From: Sphingomonas crusticola
GTDB lineage: Bacteria; Pseudomonadota; Alphaproteobacteria; Sphingomonadales; Sphingomonadaceae
NCBI RefSeq assembly: GCF_003391115.1
Contig: NZ_QTJP01000001.1
Span: 992,001-1,056,000 of the forward strand
Direction of reading: 5' to 3'
DNA: 64,000 bases
The notes under the pieces were generated by a model. That model did not search any database. It had not been told where the DNA came from and saw only the letters and a list, made by a program, of their open reading frames with translations. Positions within the stretch are counted from its first letter, which is position 1, and each line of letters opens with the position of its first letter. Shown piece after piece: positions 1-11,563 of this stretch. The translations under genes were made by a program, and so were the position numbers.

Positions 1-527
1 GGCAAGGCAATCTGATTGTCCGACGCGAGGCCGATATTGCGGGCCCGGATATAGAGTTCGCACATCAGATGGGCAACGCGCTCGACGCTCGTCCGCCGTC
101 CCATGCTTGTGATCCAGGAACGCATCGTCCCTTCATCGACCAGCTGCGCGATATACATCGCCTTCGCCACGGCACGGTGCCGGTCCATGATCGCATCCAT
201 CTCGTTCCGCGCGATGGTCGCGACAACCGCCGGCGTGATCGTCTGGATGCCGTGATCCATCTCCGCCAGCAGCCCGATATGCAGGTCGCAGCAATCGCCC
301 GGCATCAGAAACGCCAGCACCTGCCGCGAGCCGTTCGGCAGGATTTTGTAACGGCATGCCCATCCTTCGAGCATGACGAACACCGGGCCTGGACGATCGC
401 CCTCCCGGATCAGGTCTTTCCGCGCCGCGATCTTGCTCGGCCTGGCCGTCGCCCCGGCAAGAGCAGCTTCATCATCCGGGCTTAATATGCCGAAATTACG
501 CAGCTTTTCGACGAAGCGATTGCCCAT
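1..527 (-). CDS. Crp/Fnr-family transcriptional regulator, C-terminus cut by window edge
   Basis: The frame starts at ATG 525-527 and runs off the left edge; 175 residues are visible out of the roughly 230-250 usual for the family. Residues about 20-110 form a cyclic-nucleotide-binding-like beta-roll (LEGWACRYKILPNGSRQVL, then LMPGDCCDLHIGLLAEMDHG). A dimerisation-helix region follows (RHRAVAKAMYIAQLVDEG) and then the start of the DNA-binding part (SMGRRTSVERVAHLMCELY). The helix-turn-helix itself lies outside the window. No Fnr-type N-terminal Cys cluster is visible, so oxygen sensing through Fe-S is not supported. A GGGA lies about 9 nt upstream of the start. Two ATGs just upstream (535-537 and 532-534) are out of frame. 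It is divergent from the small gene at 702. Ligand and targets are unknown. Confidence 0.85.
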   Translation of the reverse strand, partial: MGNRFVEKLRNFGILSPDDEAALAGATARPSKIAARKDLIREGDRPGPVFVMLEGWACRYKILPNGSRQVLAFLMPGDCCDLHIGLLAEMDHGIQTITPAVVATIARNEMDAIMDRHRAVAKAMYIAQLVDEGTMRSWITSMGRRTSVERVAHLMCELYIRARNIGLASDNQIAL

Positions 528-701
528 GGGTCATCATCCCACGGCCGAGAATAGTTTAATATTGTCGAAAGTTATAGTCGAATGTTGATATGGATAAGGA
601 TCGTGGCGGTTTCTTCCGCTATAGCGGACCATCGCTGGCCCGTTTCCAGGCTCCGGCGGCTGAGAGATACGCGCGCTCTCGCCTGACCCGGAGACCCCGT
701 C
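528..701. promoter_or_regulatory. Divergent intergenic region with possible Fnr/Crp-like half-site
   Basis: This 174-nt A+T-richer gap separates the Crp/Fnr-type gene (minus) from the small gene at 702 (plus). Positions 585-598 read TTGATATGGATAAG, which keeps the left half of an Fnr box (TTGAT-N4-ATCAA) but matches the right half poorly. Autoregulation is possible but only weakly supported. Confidence 0.25.
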
Positions 702-1040
702 ATGGGCGCGCGCAATTCGAACGATAACAGCCCGCCGGGCAAGGAACCGCCGCACCGGCCGGACCCCCACGGCCAGGCCGCGATCCTGCTGGTGGAAAGC
801 CTGATCCACGGGCTGGTGGCGCGTTCGGTCCTGACCGTGGCGGACGCGGTCGAGATCGTCGCGACGGCCGCCGCGGTGAAGGAGGATGTCGGCGCCGATA
901 TGGGCGACACGCCCGCGACGCTGGCGCGATCGCTCGCCATTCTTGAGGCGATCGAAGCGAGCCTCGCCTTGGATCTGCACACGGCGGACGCGTCGGGGCC
1001 CGCGGGTCCGCCCATGCCAATATGGCCGGACTCCCCCTGA
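702..1040 (+). CDS. Small conserved hypothetical protein
   Basis: This encodes 112 residues with no signal peptide or membrane segment. The first 20 residues are polar and proline-rich. Residues about 24-90 look like packed amphipathic helices (HGQAAILLVESLIHGLVAR, then ILEAIEASLAL), consistent with a small all-helical cytoplasmic protein. I recognise the general style (short helical proteins carried by many sphingomonads) but no named family, and I assign no function. It starts 174 nt from the divergent Crp/Fnr-like gene, so the two may share control. The tail after residue 95 (GPAGPPMPIWPDSP) is low complexity. Confidence 0.6.
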   Translation: MGARNSNDNSPPGKEPPHRPDPHGQAAILLVESLIHGLVARSVLTVADAVEIVATAAAVKEDVGADMGDTPATLARSLAILEAIEASLALDLHTADASGPAGPPMPIWPDSP

Positions 1041-1123
1041 TGCCTGCCCTTAATGCGTCGGCCCCGTGCGGCCATAGCCGGCGGAGAAAGGGGCCGACCC
1101 CTTTGAATGCGACGGAGAAGTCA

Positions 1124-1312
1124 ATGCGGCCGATAGAAGAGACGGAATTGGTCTACCTGCTCCGCCGCGAGGCAGAAGAGCGAGCCCGCGCCGTCCAGGC
1201 GAGCGTGGGGGCAAGGCCGCTTCACTGCCGGCTGGCGGACGGCTATGCCGCGAAGATCGTCGGGTTGATGGGCGAACCGCGCTTCGAACGCGACAAACAA
1301 CGCGGGAAATGA
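1124..1312 (+). CDS. Very small hypothetical protein (62 aa)
   Basis: I chose ATG 1124 because GGAGAAG at 1114-1120 is a well-placed ribosome binding site; the frame stays open further upstream, but without such a site. The product is charged and helical (YLLRREAEERARAVQ at about residues 9-23), followed by HCRLADGYAAKIVGLM. It has the pattern of a short sphingomonad protein of unknown function. Its TGA (1310-1312) directly abuts the stop codon of the oppositely oriented gene at 1313-1516, with no intergenic base, so the transcripts must overlap at their 3' ends. Confidence 0.55.
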   Translation: MRPIEETELVYLLRREAEERARAVQASVGARPLHCRLADGYAAKIVGLMGEPRFERDKQRGK

Positions 1313-1516
1313 TCAGGCCGTCTGGTCCGGCATGACCTGTGCCAGGCCGGCCGCGCGCAGCGACCGCGCCAGCTGCCGCCGCCGCGCGGTTGCGGTGTCG
1401 TATCGCTCCAGGCGCTCCTCCGCCTTCTCCGCCAGCAACCGCAGCGCGATCGCGTCGACGTCTGGTTCGTCCGTGAGCAGCGCCACGCCGCGCATCCGGC
1501 AGGGTTCCAGGCTCAT
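1313..1516 (-). CDS. Very small hypothetical protein (67 aa)
   Basis: The frame is open from a GTG at 1603, but the product beginning MSLEPCRMRG at ATG 1516 looks more natural: the upstream extension has a different composition, and a G-rich stretch precedes 1516. The body is a charged helix (LRLLAEKAEERLERYDTATARRR at about residues 22-44), probably cytoplasmic and possibly self-associating. It is convergent with the 62-aa gene ending at 1312. No function can be assigned. Confidence 0.45.
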   Translation of the reverse strand: MSLEPCRMRGVALLTDEPDVDAIALRLLAEKAEERLERYDTATARRRQLARSLRAAGLAQVMPDQTA

Positions 1517-1793
1517 CGCCCACGCCCCCCGGTAGGACGATCCGTCATGATACCCCGAGAATATGCGCCAAATCGGCCGGATGGGTCCACGAAGTTTCTC
1601 CACGAGGTGACAGCTAGAACAGCAAGAAAAAGCGTCACGAACCGGCCGCCGTTGCCACCTTTCGACCGAAGAAATATAGATTTGGATTAATAAATAGCGC
1701 CCGGCCCTGCGTTACTATTTCATCGCGCTTGATTCGGGCGTCGGTGGCGGCGAGCCGATGTGAAGCTCCCGCACGAAGTTGCAGGGGGCTCTT

Positions 1794-2033
1794 ATGACGC
1801 ATTACCGTCTTTATTTCATGAATCCCCGCTCAGGGCATATTGATCGAGCCCAGGATCTTGACGCTCCCGACGATCAGGCGGCGCTTCGCTTGGCCAGCAC
1901 TTATGATGGCATCCATCCGCTGGAGCTTTGGTGCAATTCCCGCAAGGTTTACCGGATCGAGCGACCGAGCTCGGGGGTGATCGTCCGGTTCGGCACGGCT
2001 CAAGCGGCCCACGAAAAACGGACCGGCGCTTAG
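1794..2033 (+). CDS. Small conserved hypothetical protein, RLYF-type
   Basis: ATG 1794 is preceded by AGGGGG (1783-1788). The 79-residue product starts MTHYRLYFMNPRSGHI, then has DDQAALRLA and ELWCNSRKVYRIE, giving alternating beta strands and one helix typical of a compact single-domain protein. Many sphingomonad genomes carry several short proteins of this pattern without known function. It stands alone, with about 190 nt of A+T-richer sequence upstream that would hold its promoter. I see no signal peptide or membrane segment. Confidence 0.6.
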   Translation: MTHYRLYFMNPRSGHIDRAQDLDAPDDQAALRLASTYDGIHPLELWCNSRKVYRIERPSSGVIVRFGTAQAAHEKRTGA

Positions 2034-2107
2034 CCGCTAGGGTGCGAAGTCCGCGCAACCGAACTGCGCCCGCCGTTCAGTCTTCCGCCGCCCGACGCCC
2101 CTCGCGG

Positions 2108-2308
2108 CTATGCCTTACGCGTCACCCACACGTCGACCGGGGTGGCGAATTTGCCAGGTTCGGGCTTGCCGACATCCACCCGCTGCGCGGTGACGCGTTC
2201 GCCATTTTCCAGATAGAAGGCGGTGCCGACGAACGGCATCCGGCCGAACAGATGCTTCTGGATCGGCTGGCCGCTGGCCGCATTCATGATCGTCGCTTTG
2301 ATGCTCAT
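2108..2308 (-). CDS. Small hypothetical protein (66 aa), possibly coupled to the frame upstream
   Basis: The product is MSIKATIMNAASGQPIQKHL followed by FYLENGERVTAQRVDVGKP and VDVWVTRKA, mostly beta strand by pattern, without Cys clusters or membrane segments. Its ATG (2306-2308) overlaps the TGA (2305-2307) of the short frame upstream in an ATGA arrangement, which suggests translational coupling and supports both frames. No family recognised. Confidence 0.5.
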   Translation of the reverse strand: MSIKATIMNAASGQPIQKHLFGRMPFVGTAFYLENGERVTAQRVDVGKPEPGKFATPVDVWVTRKA

Positions 2309-2376
2309 CGCTTGCGGATAGCGATTGCGCCGCAGCTGTCGATGCGCGCTTCGATTTCGTCCCCCGACATTGTCAT
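2305..2376 (-). CDS. Possible 23-codon ORF upstream of the 66-aa gene
   Basis: From ATG 2376 the frame reads MTMSGDEIEARIDSCGAIAIRKR; an alternative ATG is at 2370. It ends in the ATGA overlap with the next gene. The ribosome binding site is poor and the frame stays open to about 2553, so a longer product is possible. It could be a small protein or only a coupling leader. Confidence 0.3.
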   Translation of the reverse strand: MTMSGDEIEARIDSCGAIAIRKR

Positions 2377-2570
2377 GGGGACCCGCTGGTCAGATGAGTG
2401 CAGCTCACGATAGCGGTGGATTTCCTGCGAATTCACCGCTCGACAAATGAGAACATATAGAGTACAAAGCGCCTGCGGTTCGGCCGCTGCTAAGGAGGGT
2501 AGGTTTTTCGCGCTGATATCGGGACCGAATTTAAGCGCCCGCAATGACGGCATGAGCCTCTCTCGCCCCG

Positions 2571-2610
2571 CAAATCATCAAGTTCGTTTCTGGTGTTTTT
2601 TTGATTTTGC
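2571..2610 (-). repeat. Dispersed 40-bp A-rich element, copy A
   Basis: Read on the minus strand this 40-nt stretch begins GCAAAATCAA and ends AACTTGATGATTTG. It matches positions 50454-50493 (plus strand) at 37 of 40 bases without gaps, the differences being at element positions 7, 18 and 31. It lies 50 nt downstream of the gltB stop codon, just beyond a G+C-rich hairpin. Function unknown. Confidence 0.75.
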
Positions 2611-2621
2611 CCTTCATGGAG

Positions 2622-2652
2622 GGGCGGGACGGAGGCGCCAACGCCCCCGCCC
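2622..2652 (-). terminator. Hairpin after gltB (possible terminator)
   Basis: GGGCGGG at 2622-2628 can pair with CCCGCCC at 2646-2652. The hairpin starts 8 nt after the gltB stop on the transcribed strand. No U-run follows, so intrinsic termination is uncertain. The dispersed element at 2571-2610 comes next. Confidence 0.4.
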
Positions 2653-2659
2653 TTCCCGC

Positions 2660-7188
<4,529 letters not shown>

Positions 7189-7192
<4 letters not shown>

Positions 7193-7767
7193 GAACTCGT
7201 ATTCTTGGTTGATACCAACTCTTTGGCTGCCCGCTCCATCATGCGCGTGCCCGCTTCGATTCCGGCCTGGCGGCCAATAGCGCCGGCGATTGGGCCGATA
7301 CTTTGCTGGAGCTGCGGGCTTAGCTGGACCCACTTCGCGCCGGGACCCGATTGATAAAAGACGATGATCCGATCGAGTTCTGCGGAAGTGAAGGCCGAAG
7401 CATATTCACGTGCGGCGGCCTCCAATATTTCCGGATAACGGCTCCGCATCGACTTCAGCATTTCCTCGTCGAAGATACGCTCCAAGCCTTCACGTCCGCC
7501 GGGCGTAGTCTTGATCTGCTGGATCAAGCTGTCCGAGTTATCCTGCTCGATTTGGGCAACTACACCCTTGCCCATCGTCGGGATGAGCGTCCCCATCATC
7601 TGGTCCAGGGTCTGGTCGAAATGCATCAGCTTTATAAGCTGGCGGGCGGAGTTCATTGCCGCTGGATCCGCCGGTTTGGCCGGGACCGCCTCTATGACTG
7701 GCGGCACAAGTGGGGCCGGGGCCGGAACGCTAGCGGCAGCGGCAGCGGCTAAGACGAATATGTTCAT
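7189..7767 (-). CDS. DUF2059-type exported protein between gltD and gltB
   Basis: This encodes 192 residues. A short hydrophobic Ala-rich N-terminus (MNIFVLAAAAAASVPAPAP) looks like a signal peptide, so the protein is probably periplasmic. The C-terminal part (about residues 95-165) has the helical DUF2059 pattern, including REYASAFTSAELDRIIVFYQ and GPGAKWVQLSPQL. The function of DUF2059 is not known. The gene overlaps both neighbours by 4 nt (ATGA with gltD at 7764-7767 and with gltB at 7189-7192), so it is translated as part of the glutamate synthase transcript. An exported protein inside a cytoplasmic enzyme operon is unexpected. Confidence 0.85.
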
Positions 7768-9200
7768 GCCGCCACCTTCTCGGCTTGCGCCTTCGCCTTG
7801 AGCCATTCGTGCATGCGTTCGCTGACGTCGCGGCCGTCGCGCACCGCCCACACGACCAAGCTCGCGCCGCGCACGATGTCGCCTGCCGCGAACACACCGT
7901 CCAGACTGGTCATCATCGTCTTGTGATCCACCCGCACCGTGCCCCAGCGCGTCACCGACAATTCCGGCGCGTCGAACAGGCGCGGCAACTCTTCCGGATC
8001 GAAGCCGAGCGCCTTGATTACCAGATCGGCCTCAAGACTGAACCCCGCGCCCGGATCGGGCTCGGGCGCGCGGCGGCCCGACGCGTCGGGCTCACCCAGC
8101 CGCATTTTGGTCACCTGTACGCCGGCCACCTGTTCGGTGCCGTGAAAGGCCTCCGGCGCCGACAGCCAGACGAACTCGACGCCCTCCTCCTCGGCATTCT
8201 TCACCTCGCGCTGCGAGCCCGGCATGTTGACGCGGTCGCGGCGATAGAGGCAGCGGACCGAGGCCGCGCCCTGGCGAACCGCGGTCCGCACGCAATCCAT
8301 TGCCGTATCGCCGCCGCCGACCACCACGACATGCTTGCCCAGCGCGTTGAGACTGCCATCGTCGAACGCCGCGACATCGTCACCGAAGCCCTTGCGATTG
8401 GAGGCGGTGAGGTAGTCGAGCGACTCCACCACGCCGGTCGCGCCAACGCCAGGCGCCTTGATCGCGCGCGGCTTGTAGACGCCGGTGGCGAGCACAATCG
8501 CATCGTGCCGCTGGCGCAGTTCGTCGAGCGTCGCGTCACGCCCGACCTCGAAATCGTGGTGGAAGACCACGCCCCCCGCCGCCAGCCGGTCAACCCGGCG
8601 CATGACGATATGCTTCTCCAGCTTGAAGCCGGGAATGCCGTAGGTGAGCAGCCCACCCATCCGGTCATGCCGGTCATAGACATGCACGTCGTAACCGCGC
8701 GCGCGCATCAGATCGGCGACGGTCAACCCGGCCGGGCCGGCGCCGATCACGCCGATCGACTGGCCGCGCGCCGGCCCCGGAACCAGCGGCTCGACCCAGC
8801 CTTCCTCCCACGCCGTGTCAGTGATGAACTTTTCGACCGAGCCAATCGTGACCGCGCCGTGACCGGAAAATTCGATGACGCAATTGCCCTCACACAACCG
8901 GTCCTGCGGGCAGATGCGGCCGCAAATCTCGGGCATCGTGGAGGTAGCGTTGCTGAGTTCATAAGCTTCACGCAGCCGTCCTTCAGCGGTCAGCCGTAGC
9001 CAATCGGGAATATGGTTGTGGAGCGGGCAGTGAGTCGAGCAATAGGGCACCCCGCATTGCGAGCAGCGCGACGACTGCTCTTCCGCCTTGGCGACGGCAT
9101 ATGCGCGGGAAATTTCCTCGAAATCAGCCGCCCGAGCGCCCGCAGCGCGCTTTTCAGGATAATCCTGCTCGACGATTGGGAAAGTCAGCATTCCGGCCAT
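7764..9200 (-). CDS. gltD: Glutamate synthase small subunit
   Basis: GltD oxidises NADPH through FAD and passes electrons via Fe-S clusters to GltB. The 478 residues match the family. Cys46, 49, 54 and 58 (RCSQCGVPYCSTHC) and Cys93, 97, 103 and 107 (CGRICPQDRLCEGNC) are the N-terminal Fe-S ligands. The FAD-binding motif VIGAGPAGL is at about 150-158, and the second Rossmann motif VVVVGGGDTAMDC at about 290. ATG 9200 is preceded by GGAG about 8 nt upstream; a TTG two codons earlier is less likely. First gene of the gltD-DUF2059-gltB unit. Confidence 0.97.
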   Translation of the reverse strand: MAGMLTFPIVEQDYPEKRAAGARAADFEEISRAYAVAKAEEQSSRCSQCGVPYCSTHCPLHNHIPDWLRLTAEGRLREAYELSNATSTMPEICGRICPQDRLCEGNCVIEFSGHGAVTIGSVEKFITDTAWEEGWVEPLVPGPARGQSIGVIGAGPAGLTVADLMRARGYDVHVYDRHDRMGGLLTYGIPGFKLEKHIVMRRVDRLAAGGVVFHHDFEVGRDATLDELRQRHDAIVLATGVYKPRAIKAPGVGATGVVESLDYLTASNRKGFGDDVAAFDDGSLNALGKHVVVVGGGDTAMDCVRTAVRQGAASVRCLYRRDRVNMPGSQREVKNAEEEGVEFVWLSAPEAFHGTEQVAGVQVTKMRLGEPDASGRRAPEPDPGAGFSLEADLVIKALGFDPEELPRLFDAPELSVTRWGTVRVDHKTMMTSLDGVFAAGDIVRGASLVVWAVRDGRDVSERMHEWLKAKAQAEKVAA

Positions 9201-9247
9201 GTGCAATCTCCGTCGCCCCCATGATGGCGGACGCCGCTGATGTCACG

Positions 9248-9289
9248 CGGAAAATGGCCGATGTGGAAGCTGTTCTGTCCTATTTTCCG
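9248..9289. promoter_or_regulatory. Inverted repeat upstream of gltD
   Basis: CGGAAAAT (9248-9255) and ATTTTCCG (9282-9289) form an 8-bp inverted repeat with centres 34 bp apart, 48 nt upstream of the gltD start. GAAGCTGTT occurs twice in the same gap. This could be a regulator site for the glutamate synthase operon; no named regulator motif is recognised. Confidence 0.3.
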
Positions 9290-9352
9290 ATAATGAAGCT
9301 GTTTAGCCGATGCCTCAGAGCCTCTTCGGCGATATTTAGTGCCGCAGCGGAC

Positions 9353-10159
9353 CTAGATAATGTTAAGCCATACCAGAGCAGCCGCTCCGGCAGCGATCCG
9401 ATACCAGGCGAACGGCGCGAATCCGTGTTTGGTCACGATTGTCACGAAGGCCCGAATAACGACGATGGCCACCAGGAACGAGACCAGGAAACCGACGCCG
9501 ATCGTCGGCAATCCGACTGCTCCCGGAGCAGTCAATTCATGCCGGTTCTTGTAGAGCTCTATTACTGTCGCTCCCATCATCGTGGGAATCGCGAGAAAGA
9601 AACTGAACTCCGCAGCCGTGCGCCGTTCGACGCCTAAAGCAAGAGCGCCCATGATGGTCGCTCCCGACCGGCTGACGCCCGGCACCATCGCCAGACACTG
9701 AATAAAGCCAATGCCGGCCACTGTCGGCAGCGGGATATCCGCCACCCCGGCAACGTTCTGGCGCTTGGCCAATCGCTCCACGAGAAGGATCACGATGCCG
9801 CCGACGATCAACGCAACGGCCACCACCTGCGCATTACTGAGCAAAGCCTCGATCTTCTTGTGCAGCGCCAGCCCGATCACGCCCGCGGGGATGAAAGCGA
9901 CGAGGATGTTACGCAGGAAGCGCCACGAAGCCGCATCGCGCCGCGCCAACCCCATCAGGACGGCCCAGAAAGTTCGCCAGTAGAGCACGATCACCGCGAG
10001 GATCGCGCCCAACTGGATGACGATGTTAAATACCTCCCACCGGGCGGCATCATAGCCGAGTAACTTGGTGGCGAGAATAAGATGGCCGGTGGAGGAGACG
10101 GGAAGGAATTCTGTCAGCCCCTCGACAATGCCGAGGAGGATGGGTGTGACGATATCCAC
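9353..10159 (-). CDS. uppP: Undecaprenyl-diphosphatase (bacitracin-resistance type)
   Basis: UppP dephosphorylates undecaprenyl diphosphate at the inner membrane, recycling the lipid carrier for peptidoglycan and polysaccharide export. The 268 residues are strongly hydrophobic with about eight membrane segments. Both signature regions are present: EGLTEFLPVSSTGHL near the N-terminus (residues 13-27) and PGVSRSGATIMGAL at about 159-172. The start is GTG at 10157-10159, 5 nt after the stop codon of the NDUFA9-like gene, so the two are probably one transcript. The carrier is also needed by the polysaccharide genes far to the right, but there is no direct linkage. Confidence 0.97.
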   Translation of the reverse strand: MDIVTPILLGIVEGLTEFLPVSSTGHLILATKLLGYDAARWEVFNIVIQLGAILAVIVLYWRTFWAVLMGLARRDAASWRFLRNILVAFIPAGVIGLALHKKIEALLSNAQVVAVALIVGGIVILLVERLAKRQNVAGVADIPLPTVAGIGFIQCLAMVPGVSRSGATIMGALALGVERRTAAEFSFFLAIPTMMGATVIELYKNRHELTAPGAVGLPTIGVGFLVSFLVAIVVIRAFVTIVTKHGFAPFAWYRIAAGAAALVWLNII

Positions 10160-10164
10160 GCCGC

Positions 10165-11091
10165 TCAGCTCGCGTTGAGGCTGAAGCGGCCCTGGCGGCG
10201 ATAACGCACCAGCCAGGTCGGCGCGACCGCCGCGAGCGGCGCGGGCCTGATGTCAAGCTCGGCGAAGCCCTTGGCGCCTTGGGATACGACATTATCATGC
10301 TGCAGCATCAGCCATTGATCCCAAGTGATCGGCGCACCCGGAAGCCATCCGAACTTGGCCATTCCCGCGGCGAGTGGATCGGGAAGTGCCACCAGCTTCG
10401 GCGCGCGGCCGACCGCATCGGCGATCCAGCGCTGTAGCTCCAGCATCGATAGGGCCTGAGGACCGCCGAGCTCGAACGTATCGCCGGCCGTTTCAGGCGA
10501 CAGTGCCGCCTTGGCCACCGCACGCGCGACATCGACGACCCAGGCGGGCTGAAAGCGGACATCGGGCCGTATTACCGGTATGACGGGTGCCAGCGAGATC
10601 ATGCCCGCGAACTTGTTGATAAAGCCGTCCTCCGGGCCAAACAATATGGAAGGTCGGATGATCGTTGCGCCAGGAAAGGCTTCGCGCACTGCCTGCTCGC
10701 CCAGCCCCTTGCTGCGGGCATAAGCGGACTGCGCCTGCGCGTCCGCCCCTATCGCGGAAATCTGGACGAAGCGGCGCGCTCCGGCCGAAGCGGCGGCAAT
10801 GGCGGCATTGCGCGCTCCGTCAACATGGACTGCATCGAACCGCCCTTTCAGGATGCCGACCAGGTTGATGACGACATCCGCACCCTGCACGGCACGATCA
10901 AGCGTTTCCGGTTTGGTGACATCGGCGCGCACCGATTGCGCCTGGCCCAATGCCGCGAGGGGCTTGAGAAAGAAACTGTCGAGCGGGTCGCGCTCTGCAA
11001 TCCGCACGCGCGCGCCGCTGCGGAGCAGCTCCTGCGCAACATAGCGACCGAGAAATCCCCCGCCGCCGAACAGGGTTACCAGCTCATCCAT
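10165..11091 (-). CDS. Complex I NDUFA9-like NAD(P)-binding protein (atypical SDR)
   Basis: This encodes 308 residues of the extended/atypical short-chain dehydrogenase fold. The N-terminal nucleotide loop is LFGGGGFLGRYVAQELL, with ADVVINLVGIL near residue 75 and FVQISAIGADAQAQSAYARSK near 110, matching the NDUFA9-like family found in alphaproteobacteria. NDUFA9 is an accessory subunit of mitochondrial complex I; the role of bacterial homologues is not settled (quinone-related or envelope functions are suggested). The start is ATG 11091. The gene lies directly upstream of uppP. The typical YxxxK pair is present as YARSK, but catalytic activity is uncertain. Confidence 0.85.
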   Translation of the reverse strand: MDELVTLFGGGGFLGRYVAQELLRSGARVRIAERDPLDSFFLKPLAALGQAQSVRADVTKPETLDRAVQGADVVINLVGILKGRFDAVHVDGARNAAIAAASAGARRFVQISAIGADAQAQSAYARSKGLGEQAVREAFPGATIIRPSILFGPEDGFINKFAGMISLAPVIPVIRPDVRFQPAWVVDVARAVAKAALSPETAGDTFELGGPQALSMLELQRWIADAVGRAPKLVALPDPLAAGMAKFGWLPGAPITWDQWLMLQHDNVVSQGAKGFAELDIRPAPLAAVAPTWLVRYRRQGRFSLNAS

Positions 11092-11248
11092 CCCGTCAAA
11101 TCCTCACGCGGATACCGGCCCGCCCATGCCCCCAGCCTCGCGCCCATGCAAGCATCTGAACTTAGTCTCGCGATTGTAGGCGGCGAGAGGCGGCGACTTC
11201 GGTTGACAAGCCGCGAGCCCGCCCCCTAAAGCGCGCCCCCTACCCCGT

Positions 11249-11335
11249 GCCCAGATGGCGGAATTGGTAGACGCACCAGCTTCAGGTGCTGGCGCTCGCA
11301 AGGGCGTGGAGGTTCGAGTCCTCTTCTGGGCACCA
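11249..11335 (+). tRNA. tRNA-Leu (anticodon CAG)
   Basis: An 87-nt class II tRNA. The acceptor arms GCCCAGA (11249-11255) and TCTGGGC (11325-11331) pair fully, followed by discriminator A and an encoded CCA. The anticodon stem CCAGC/GCTGG holds the loop TTCAGGT with anticodon CAG at 11283-11285. A long variable arm and the T-arm GGTTCGAGTCC follow, as expected for leucine tRNA. It decodes CUG. Confidence 0.97.
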
Positions 11336-11563
11336 CTCACTGCCGAAGCATTCATATCTCAACCGCGGCGCGGTTGACCGATCGCTATCGGTGCGCCTGG
11401 ATCATCTCCCATCGGCAGGAAATCGAGGCTTGGCCGTTGCGACTCCGCTGGCGCACCAGATCATTCACTCTCTACATAATTAGCATTGAACTTTACGTGA
11501 ATATGCTCCAGCCTGCTGAAATGCGTCGAAGAGCGCAGGAAAGAGTAGATGCTAGGAGGGGTT

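Noticed and set aside
11249-11563. tRNA-Leu as integration site of a genomic island carrying the catabolic block
   Set aside because: No integrase and no direct repeat of the tRNA 3' end was noticed downstream; codon style of the block is like the rest of the chromosome.
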